NCBI GenBank assembly: GCA_900755865.1 | Contig: CAAEHZ010000134.1 | Span: 1-10,751 of the forward strand | Direction of reading: 5' to 3' | Source of the DNA: Lachnospiraceae bacterium | GTDB taxonomy: Bacteria > Bacillota > Clostridia > Lachnospirales > Lachnospiraceae | DNA length: 10,751 bases | In this document: piece by piece, positions 1 to 5,989 of the stretch | Layout: the number at the start of each line of letters is the position of its first letter | Position numbering within the stretch: the first letter of the stretch is position 1 | Notes under the pieces: generated by a model | The model's input: only the letters and a program-made list of their open reading frames with translations | Databases searched by the model: none | What the model was told of the DNA's origin: nothing | Program-made: the position numbers and the translations under genes

Positions 1-643
1 ACTCATTGATTAACCGGATAATCAGCCCTGTCTTTCCGCTGTCCTTTATCCCGCTGACGCAGAACACCACCGGCAGAGAAAGCTGCTGATACTCCTGTCT
101 TGTATTGATATTCCGGACTACCTTTTTATCAAAGCAGCTCCACTCCAGCCTGATATATTTTGTCCGCACTCTGTTTAAGAGTTTTAAAAGCCTGTACTGT
201 CCTGCTGCCACCAGTTCTTCCACCACAGGCAGCACCGCTTTTGAGTAAATCGCGCAGAGGGGATGAATATGCTCCTCATCCACCAGACAGTAACAGTCAT
301 AATCGGAGGAAATAAACTCCTGCATATACTGCACAAGTTCCTTTTTCACAAAAGGCATATCCCCCGCACAGATAAAAACATAATCACAGGAGGTACTCTG
401 CAGCCCCCGCCTGATGCCCTCTATGGGACCGATTTCCCGGTTTTCGTCACAGACTACCCGATAACCGGAATACGCATAATCCCCTTTTTCGGCAGCAGAA
501 ACAAGCAGCTCCTCAAAGCCGCCCAGTTCCTTACAGATTCTGTCCAGAAAACGGACATTCTCATATTCCAGTAATACCTTGTTCTGCCCCATCCGGCTGC
601 TCTTTCCGCCAGCCAGAACCGCAGCTCCCAGTTTCCATGCCAT
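1..643 (-). CDS. mobA: MobA-MobB fusion, molybdenum cofactor guanylyltransferase (3' end outside window)
   Basis: The N-terminal domain is MobA, which joins GMP from GTP to Mo-molybdopterin to make the MGD cofactor of formate dehydrogenase and related enzymes. From ATG at 643, residues 10-22 read LAGGKSSRMGQNK, the nucleotide-binding loop. GPIEG lies at 72-76, the metal-binding AGDMPF at 93-98 and HPLCAIY at 127-133. At about residue 193 the reading frame runs straight into a MobB-type start: VSGIKDSGKTG at 196-206 is its P-loop. MobB is a GTP-binding accessory protein. The frame is open for all 214 codons and leaves at the left edge, so most of MobB is missing. The start is chosen because the protein then opens on the MobA beta strand; GGAAG stands 5 nt upstream. 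The frame stays open further upstream without an ATG, so a longer N-terminus is possible. It is the third gene of the fdhD-moeA-mobAB operon, about 100 nt after moeA. Confidence 0.88.
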   Translation of the reverse strand, partial: MAWKLGAAVLAGGKSSRMGQNKVLLEYENVRFLDRICKELGGFEELLVSAAEKGDYAYSGYRVVCDENREIGPIEGIRRGLQSTSCDYVFICAGDMPFVKKELVQYMQEFISSDYDCYCLVDEEHIHPLCAIYSKAVLPVVEELVAAGQYRLLKLLNRVRTKYIRLEWSCFDKKVVRNINTRQEYQQLSLPVVFCVSGIKDSGKTGLIIRLINE

Positions 644-743
644 ACTTTCTTCCAATCCCAATCCTATCGTTTTTCCATCTGATTTTTTCTTTTCCGCGTA
701 TACACGCGTTTCAGCTTCCAGCCATTTTTTTGTTTCCGCTCTC

Positions 744-1964
744 CTACCTGCTGCTTCCCTTAAAGTACCGGATTCTCACCCTGTCCCCGGTGCGGACTGC
801 CCTTCCCGGCTCCAAATCAATAAAACAGTTACAGTCAACCATGTTGGACAGCACCGAGGAAGCATGTACTGTAGAGGGCAGCGTTACTTTCCTGCCGTCC
901 GAGTACGCCCGAATCATGCGCCTTGCCTTATTGATTTTCGGATAAGGGCTTGCCAGCCTTACCGTATCCGTAGCTGCGAAAAAGGTATCGCTGTGCATCC
1001 ACTTTGCCATAACCGGCCAGAAATACCACTCAAAATTTGCCATTGCCGCGAAGGGATTCCCGGAAAGGCTTAAAATTACCTTTCCCTCCAACACACTGCC
1101 GATGGTCGGTGTTCCCGGCTGAATGTTTGCTCTGGAAAACAGAATTTCCGCCCCCATCCCCTTTAACACCGCCGGTATAATATCCTTCTTTCCAACGGAA
1201 ACCGCTCCTGTAGTCAGAATAATATCCGCTTTCTTCAAAGCCTGCTGCAGCTTCTTCGTCAAAACAGCTTCCTCATCGGGACAAAGGTCGCACTCCGTCA
1301 CCAGAAGCCCCTGACGGCGGATGGCTGCCGCCAGAAAATAGGAAATACTGCTGTAAATTTTACCCTTCGGCAGCTTTTCTCCTGCCTTTACCAGCTCTGT
1401 CCCCGTGGAAATAATGGCAACCTTTGCCGGAACATAGCACTTTACCCGCCAGATGCCAAGACTTGCCAGCATTCCGATATGCAGCGGGGTCAGTCTGGTA
1501 TCCGCCTTGATTACCACATCCCCCTTTTTTATATCCTCGCCCACCTGACAATAGTTGGTAAAGGGAGCGACACCCTTATAGATTGCAACCTGTTCCTCGC
1601 CGTAATCTGTATCCTCCTGCCGGATGACCGCATCATACCCCTTCGGCACATAGGAACCGGTCATCACCCGGACAGCCGTATTTTTCCTGCCGGAAAATTC
1701 CTGATAATCTCCTGCAAAAAGCTCTCCCACAACGGAAAGCTCCACCGGCTTTTCCCCGGTTGCTCCCTCTACATCCTTCGCCCGGACAGCATACCCGTCC
1801 ATGGCAGATTTCGGAAAGGGCGGCACCATGCTCTTTGCCGTAATTTCCTCACTACATATCCGTCCCTCGCACTCTTCCAACAGAACCCATTCCGTTTTCA
1901 TGGTGGGAACTGTATGCTCCAGAATCTTTTCCAGACATTCTTCTATTTCCATCCTGTGTTCCAT
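744..1964 (-). CDS. moeA: Molybdopterin molybdenumtransferase MoeA
   Basis: MoeA (gephyrin E-domain family) inserts molybdate into adenylated molybdopterin in the cytoplasm. The protein has 406 residues, normal for the family. Motifs in order: MDGYAVRAKD at 55-64, IISTGTEL at 184-191, TTGAVSVGKKD at 251-261 (the family usually has TGG-SVG-x-x-D) and LSGNPFA at 300-306 (usually LPGNP). The segment IQPGTP at 281-286 replaces the common KPGKP, so two positions that are often lysine are changed. An in-frame TTG at 1994 would add ten residues. ATG at 1964 is preferred because purine-rich GAGGGGAGGGG lies just ahead of it; a second ATG at 1952 is also possible. It starts 32 nt after the fdhD stop, which supports co-transcription. 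The family call is firm; whether the metal is Mo or W cannot be read from the sequence. Confidence 0.93.
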   Translation of the reverse strand: MEHRMEIEECLEKILEHTVPTMKTEWVLLEECEGRICSEEITAKSMVPPFPKSAMDGYAVRAKDVEGATGEKPVELSVVGELFAGDYQEFSGRKNTAVRVMTGSYVPKGYDAVIRQEDTDYGEEQVAIYKGVAPFTNYCQVGEDIKKGDVVIKADTRLTPLHIGMLASLGIWRVKCYVPAKVAIISTGTELVKAGEKLPKGKIYSSISYFLAAAIRRQGLLVTECDLCPDEEAVLTKKLQQALKKADIILTTGAVSVGKKDIIPAVLKGMGAEILFSRANIQPGTPTIGSVLEGKVILSLSGNPFAAMANFEWYFWPVMAKWMHSDTFFAATDTVRLASPYPKINKARRMIRAYSDGRKVTLPSTVHASSVLSNMVDCNCFIDLEPGRAVRTGDRVRIRYFKGSSR

Positions 1965-1996
1965 TGCCCCTCCCCTCGCTGCCGCGCATCGCAAAG

Positions 1997-2800
1997 CTAT
2001 CTGTTATCCCGATAAATCTCAAATCTGTCCGGCCATGCCCGGCAAATCAGATTCAAACCGTATTCCCCTGCTAGAAGCACCGCATTTTCCGTAGGCACTG
2101 CCTTGGAAATCAGTACCGGCACTCCTGCCGCAATCACCTTTTCCACCATGTCCGTCGGCACCCTGCCCGTGGTAAACAGCATACATTTTTCCCTCGGAAG
2201 CCCTTCCTGCAGCATATACCCGATACATTTATCCAGTGCGTTATGTCTCCCGATATCTTCACTGCTGTAAACACAGCGTCCCTCTATTCCAAGATAGCAG
2301 CTATGGGTTCCCCCTGTCCTTTTATGCAGGCCGGAATCCCTGCCAAACGCCTCTGCCATGGTGAATATCCATTCCTCCCGCCAGTCTGCCTCCGGCAGTT
2401 TTTTCAAATTGACTGCCTCCGCTTTTCCCGCCAGAATCCGGTTTCCCGTGCAGCAGGTAGGTTCTCTTTTTTCCAGTTCTTTTAAAAGCGGCTTCTCTTT
2501 CAAAAAAACCCTTGCCACACAGCCGCTCTCACACAGCGAAAGACTTTCCACATCCTCCGCCCTTTCTATCAGCCCTTCTGTCAGAAGCCGTCCCAGCACC
2601 AGACAGGGCAAATCCGTTGCCGTACAGACCAGCCGGAATACCTTTACTTCATTTACAACCACATCCAGAAAATGCTCCCGAATCAGAGTACGATATTCCT
2701 TATTTTCCCCTTCTCCGTTCTTTTCCCCGTCCGCATAAACCACCCGGAGGGGACATTCTGCTGCCTGGTGTAACCCTTCTGTTCTGTCCTGAATCTGCAT
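1997..2800 (-). CDS. fdhD: FdhD, formate dehydrogenase sulfurtransferase / accessory protein
   Basis: FdhD carries sulfur from a cysteine desulfurase to the bis-MGD cofactor of formate dehydrogenase and is required for that enzyme's activity. Family signatures are TGGTHS at 162-167, DIGRHNALDK at 182-191 and the C-terminal TGRVPTDMVEKVIAAGVPVL block from 212, with SKAVPTENAVLLA after it. The product has 267 residues, a usual length. The start at 2800 is chosen over an in-frame GTG at 2836 because AAAGGAG stands 7 nt ahead of it. An oddity is the sulfur-transfer loop: E. coli FdhD has a C-x-x-C pair, but here Cys116 and Cys117 are adjacent (PTCCTGN) and the position three after Cys117 is Asn. 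This is the first gene of the cofactor operon and has its own promoter. No formate dehydrogenase structural gene is in view; it may lie outside the window. Confidence 0.94.
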   Translation of the reverse strand: MQIQDRTEGLHQAAECPLRVVYADGEKNGEGENKEYRTLIREHFLDVVVNEVKVFRLVCTATDLPCLVLGRLLTEGLIERAEDVESLSLCESGCVARVFLKEKPLLKELEKREPTCCTGNRILAGKAEAVNLKKLPEADWREEWIFTMAEAFGRDSGLHKRTGGTHSCYLGIEGRCVYSSEDIGRHNALDKCIGYMLQEGLPREKCMLFTTGRVPTDMVEKVIAAGVPVLISKAVPTENAVLLAGEYGLNLICRAWPDRFEIYRDNR

Positions 2801-2826
2801 TTCCTTGCTCCTTTTGAATAATAACC

Positions 2827-2842
2827 ATGTAAGCACTTACAT
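2827..2842. promoter_or_regulatory. Perfect 16-bp palindrome at the fdhD promoter, putative operator
   Basis: ATGTAAGCACTTACAT has 7-bp arms around a CA centre and no mismatch. It shares two bases with the -10 box and covers the likely transcription start, where a bound dimeric regulator would block initiation. No run of U follows, so it is not a terminator. The regulator is unknown. An mRNA 5' hairpin is the alternative reading. Confidence 0.5.
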
Positions 2843-2869
2843 TTTACCTCACGCTGACTTTTTCAGCAA
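2841..2869 (-). promoter_or_regulatory. Sigma-A type promoter of fdhD-moeA-mobAB
   Basis: On the minus strand, -35 TTGCTG (2869-2864) and -10 TAAAAT (2846-2841) are separated by exactly 17 bp. The -10 ends 40 nt before the fdhD start codon. It lies just beyond the folA terminator, as expected for a new transcription unit. Transcription would begin inside the palindrome at 2827-2842. Prediction from sequence only. Confidence 0.6.
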
Positions 2870-2887
2870 GTAAAACCGCAAAAAAGT

Positions 2888-2917
2888 AAAAAAATAGTAA
2901 CAGTTTAACTGTTACTA
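2888..2917 (-). terminator. Intrinsic terminator of the thyA-folA transcription unit
   Basis: On the minus strand, TAGTAACAGTT and AACTGTTACTA form an 11-bp inverted repeat (2917-2895) around one central base, so the working loop is about 3 nt with a 10-bp stem. Seven T (2894-2888) follow directly, then more T-rich sequence. The stem is AT-rich but perfect. Its first three bases are the folA stop codon TAG, so the hairpin starts inside the gene. Confidence 0.8.
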
Positions 2918-3406
2918 CTTCTTTCTTTCATATTTAACAAAGGTATAGGGAATATCGAAATACGTCTGCTCCTCACTGTCCGCCGTCATCTCCCATTCCT
3001 CATCCTCATCCAGATTCGGGAAATAAGTATCCGCCTCATAGGCATGGTCGATTTTCGTTACATGGGCTGTATCACAGTAGGGAAGCAGCTGCCTGTAAAT
3101 ACTCTCTCCGCCGATGATATAAATCTGCTCTGAATCATACTGCTTTAATTCCTCCAGAAGCTCCTCCACGGAATGTACGACCTGCGCATCCTTTACCGTG
3201 TAATTCGGGTCTTTGGAGAGAATAATGTTTTTCCGGTTCTTTAAAGGCTGCCCCTGGGGGAAGGTCTGAAGTGTCTTTCTTCCCAGCACAACCACCTTTC
3301 CGGTTGTTTCCTCCCTGAAATGCTTATGGTCATTGGGAATACTCACCAACAGGCTGTCCCTGTTTCCGATTGCCCAGTTGGAATCTACTGCTACTATAAT
3401 ATTCAT
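2915..3406 (-). CDS. folA: Dihydrofolate reductase
   Basis: The enzyme reduces dihydrofolate to tetrahydrofolate with NADPH and so restores the cofactor that ThyA oxidises. It has 163 residues, the normal bacterial length. Visible motifs: IIVAVDSNWAIGN at 3-15, the substrate loop LLVSIPNDHKHF at 19-30 with the acid residue Asp26 (equivalent to E. coli Asp27), the NADPH loop VVLGRKTLQTFP at 39-50, LKNRKNIIL at 55-63, and IYIIGGESIY in the C-terminal half. The position of E. coli Trp22 is Val21 here; I believe this is usual in clostridial forms. AAGGAAG stands 7 nt before the ATG. It lies 52 nt after thyA and is the last gene of its unit, with the terminator overlapping its stop codon. Confidence 0.96.
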   Translation of the reverse strand: MNIIVAVDSNWAIGNRDSLLVSIPNDHKHFREETTGKVVVLGRKTLQTFPQGQPLKNRKNIILSKDPNYTVKDAQVVHSVEELLEELKQYDSEQIYIIGGESIYRQLLPYCDTAHVTKIDHAYEADTYFPNLDEDEEWEMTADSEEQTYFDIPYTFVKYERKK

Positions 3407-3458
3407 CTGCTCTCTTCCTTTCCGAATCTGTCCGTCTGTTCAAATCCCCATTCCACTT

Positions 3459-4307
3459 CTATATGGCAATGGGAATGTCCTTTATCTGCTCTCCGGTCTG
3501 ATATCCCTCTACCTTTACATCATCCCTGGTAAACTGGTAAAAATCATGTACCTCCGGATTCAGCCAGAATTTCGGTGCCGGACAGGGCTCTCTGGAAATC
3601 AGCTCCTTTATAATCGGAACATGCCTGTCATAAATATGGGCATCCGCAATAACATGCACCAGTTCTCCCACATTCATATCGCTGACCTGGGCAATCATGT
3701 GCAGAAGGACAGAATACTGCACCACATTCCAGTTATTTGCCGCCAGCACATCCTGAGAACGCTGGTTCAAAATGGCATTCAGGGTCAGCCTGTCCTCTCC
3801 GGGCTTCTGGGTGACATTAAAGGTCATGCTGTATGCACAGGGATACAGGTTCATTTCATGTAAATCCTGATGCACATAAATATTTGTCATGATTCTTCTG
3901 CTGAAGGGATTGTGCTTCAAATCATAAAGCACTCTGTCCACCTGGTCCATCATACCTTCCTTATATTGATGCTTTACCCCAAGCTGATAGCCGTATGCCT
4001 TGCCGATAGAGCCGTCCGCATCTGCCCACTCATCCCAGATATGACTGTGCAAATCGTGAATATTGTTGGACTTCTGCTGCCAAATCCATAAAATCTCGTC
4101 TGTGGCGGACTTTAATGCCGTCCGTCTGAGGGTCATGATGGGAAATTCCTTAGAAAGGTCATACCGGTTTACCACTCCGAATTTCTTAATTGTATAGGCA
4201 GGGGTTCCATCCGGCCAGTGGGGGCGCACCTTCTCCCCCTCCGTACTGGTTCCGTTCTCCAGAATATCCCTGCACATTTCTGTAAAAACCTTATCTGCAT
4301 AACTCAT
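3459..4307 (-). CDS. thyA: Thymidylate synthase
   Basis: The enzyme methylates dUMP to dTMP using methylene-tetrahydrofolate, giving dihydrofolate for FolA next door. From ATG 4307 it has 282 residues. Visible motifs: FPIMTLRR at 55-62, IWDEWAD at 90-96, the phosphate-binding FSRRIMTN at 135-142, the nucleophile Cys157 in YPCAYS (many ThyA have PCH here), NQRSQD at 181-186, ADAHIYDRH at 221-229 and the C-terminal IPIAI. An in-frame GTG at 4358 would add 17 residues and overlap the nuclease gene, but it lacks a ribosome site and its extra residues are not family-like. ATG 4307 has only GGAG 11 nt upstream, so initiation may depend on coupling through a small ORF ending at TGA 4304-4306. The classical ThyA fold, not flavin-dependent ThyX. 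Confidence 0.95.
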   Translation of the reverse strand: MSYADKVFTEMCRDILENGTSTEGEKVRPHWPDGTPAYTIKKFGVVNRYDLSKEFPIMTLRRTALKSATDEILWIWQQKSNNIHDLHSHIWDEWADADGSIGKAYGYQLGVKHQYKEGMMDQVDRVLYDLKHNPFSRRIMTNIYVHQDLHEMNLYPCAYSMTFNVTQKPGEDRLTLNAILNQRSQDVLAANNWNVVQYSVLLHMIAQVSDMNVGELVHVIADAHIYDRHVPIIKELISREPCPAPKFWLNPEVHDFYQFTRDDVKVEGYQTGEQIKDIPIAI

Positions 4308-4333
4308 AGTGTACCAATCTCCGTTTCTGCCAT
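4304..4333 (-). other. Possible nine-codon ORF coupled to thyA
   Basis: An ATG at 4333 opens a reading frame MAETEIGTL ending in TGA at 4306-4304, which overlaps the thyA ATG as ATGA. AAGGA lies 9 nt ahead of it, directly after the stop codon of the nuclease gene. The arrangement looks like a re-initiation device that would load ribosomes on thyA, whose own ribosome site is badly spaced. A chance ORF of this length is quite possible. Confidence 0.25.
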
Positions 4334-4345
4334 GCGTCCGTTTCC

Positions 4346-5947
4346 TTACATCTGCCACTTATCACACAGCGAATTTATCTGGTCTGCAAACTTCGCCATA
4401 TCCTTATTTGCCATGCCATCACACTTCTGCGCCAGATGTAAAAGTCTTTGTGCCGCCGCAAGAAGTCTTGCGAATACACTGTTGGTAACGGGCTTCTCCT
4501 TCTTCTTTGCGGATACCGGCTCTGCCTCATAAAGGAATTTACCGGAAAGCAAATCAAATTCCGTTCCGCTGTAAGGGGCATAGGCTCTCTGTCCATACTC
4601 GATTTTCAGGGTTTCCGCAAATCCGGTACAGACACTGTCCTCCCCATGTACAATAAATACCTTTTTCGGCTTTTCCTCAAAGCCGGAAATCCATTCAATC
4701 AGTCCATTCTTATCCGCATGTCCGCTTAATCCGGCAAGCTGTTTAATCTGGGCTCTGACCTGAATCGGTTCCCCGAAAAGACGCACCTCGTCAGCCCCTT
4801 CCACAAGACTTCTTCCAAGGGTTCCCACTGCCTGATACCCCACAAACAGGATGGTACATTCCGGACGCCACAGATTATGCTTCAAATGATGCCGGATACG
4901 TCCCGCCTCACACATACCGGAAGCGGAAATAATCACCTTTGGTGTATCAATAAAGTTAATTTCCCTGGATTCATCACTGGTAATCGCCAGCTTCAATCCC
5001 GCAAAGGAAATGGGGTTAATCCCTTCCCTTACAAGCTCCATGGCTTCCTCATCAAAGCACTCCCAACGGTTATCCTGAAAAATTCCCGTTGCCTCCACTG
5101 CCAGAGGACTGTCCACATATACCGGAAAATTTTCAAAGCCCTCCACAAGGCGTTCCACCTTGATTTTTCTTAAGAAATAAAGCAGCTCCTGGGTTCTTCC
5201 CACAGCAAAGGAAGGAATCACCACATTCCCTCCCTTATCAAAGGTTTCCTTTAAAACTGCTGCCAGCTCCTTCACATAGTCCAATCTTTCCGCACTGTGC
5301 AGTCTGTCCCCGTAGGTGGATTCCATCACCACATAATCCGCGCTCTTCGTCAGTGACGGGTCCTTTAAAAGGGGCTGATGCTTATTGCCGATATCTCCGG
5401 AAAAGACTATTTTCTTCGTTCTTCCCTCCTCTGTCAGCCATATCTCAATGCTGGCGGAGCCAAGCAGATGCCCGATATCCGTAAAACGGATACGGATACC
5501 ATCGCAGACCTCAATCTCCTGATTATAATGACAGGCAACCAGACGCCTGATTGCCCCTTCCGCATCCTCCATGGTATAAAGAGGTTCAACAGCCTGTACC
5601 GTTTCGCTTCTCTTTGCCTTCCTGTTCTTCCATTCTGCCTCCATGGTCTGAATATGGGCGCAGTCACGGAGCATGATACTGCACAAATCCGCCGTTGCAT
5701 CCGTCGTATATATCTGTCCTCTGAAGCCTCTTGCATAAAGAAGAGGCAGAAGTCCCGAATGGTCTACATGGGCATGGGTCAGAAAAACATAATCTATCAT
5801 GGACTCATTCACCGGCAGCGGCACATTTTCAAACACATTGATTCCCTGCTCCATTCCGTAATCCACCAGAATATGCTTTCCGGCAGCCTCCAGATAATGG
5901 CAACTTCCCGTAACCTCATGGTCTGCCCCAATAAACATCAGTTTCAT
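4346..5947 (-). CDS. Beta-CASP metallo-beta-lactamase fold RNA-processing nuclease (YSH1/CPSF family)
   Basis: A 533-residue zinc-dependent hydrolase, probably an RNA endo- or exonuclease. The metallo-beta-lactamase core shows HAHVDH at 58-63 (motif 2), His160 in GHLLGS (motif 3) and Asp185 in FSGDIG (motif 4). The beta-CASP insert carries Glu209 in MESTYGDR (motif A), His410 in GLSGHAD (motif B) and His434 in VHGEDS (motif C), so all expected ligands are present. Between them, SFAVGRTQELL at 246-256 and SASGMCEAGR at 341-350 are typical of the family. From about 478 a lysine-rich linker leads to a helical tail of roughly 45 residues beyond the catalytic fold. It is not RNase J by motif style but the archaeal/eukaryotic CPSF-like branch common in Firmicutes. 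AGAGG stands 7 nt before the start. It lies 42 nt after the ABC gene and 38 nt before thyA. The physiological RNA target is unknown. Confidence 0.92.
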   Translation of the reverse strand: MKLMFIGADHEVTGSCHYLEAAGKHILVDYGMEQGINVFENVPLPVNESMIDYVFLTHAHVDHSGLLPLLYARGFRGQIYTTDATADLCSIMLRDCAHIQTMEAEWKNRKAKRSETVQAVEPLYTMEDAEGAIRRLVACHYNQEIEVCDGIRIRFTDIGHLLGSASIEIWLTEEGRTKKIVFSGDIGNKHQPLLKDPSLTKSADYVVMESTYGDRLHSAERLDYVKELAAVLKETFDKGGNVVIPSFAVGRTQELLYFLRKIKVERLVEGFENFPVYVDSPLAVEATGIFQDNRWECFDEEAMELVREGINPISFAGLKLAITSDESREINFIDTPKVIISASGMCEAGRIRHHLKHNLWRPECTILFVGYQAVGTLGRSLVEGADEVRLFGEPIQVRAQIKQLAGLSGHADKNGLIEWISGFEEKPKKVFIVHGEDSVCTGFAETLKIEYGQRAYAPYSGTEFDLLSGKFLYEAEPVSAKKKEKPVTNSVFARLLAAAQRLLHLAQKCDGMANKDMAKFADQINSLCDKWQM

Positions 5948-5989
5948 GGCAATTCCTCTCTTTCCCCATCGGTTTTTCCTGTCCTGTTT

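Noticed and set aside
263..1073. Plus-strand reading frames of 100-164 codons opposite the mobAB and moeA genes.
   Set aside because: They lie antisense to genes with clear family motifs, have no ribosome site and no recognisable domain.
1965..1994. TTG at 1994 as the moeA start.
   Set aside because: The extra residues are not MoeA-like and the purine-rich ribosome site lies inside the extension, just ahead of ATG 1964.
4308..4358. GTG at 4358 as the thyA start, overlapping the nuclease gene.
   Set aside because: No ribosome site precedes it and the added residues do not resemble a ThyA N-terminus.
4370..4400. Possible internal promoter ahead of thyA (TTGCAG, 17 bp, TGTGAT on the minus strand).
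   Set aside because: The -10 is poor and the match is what coding sequence gives by chance.
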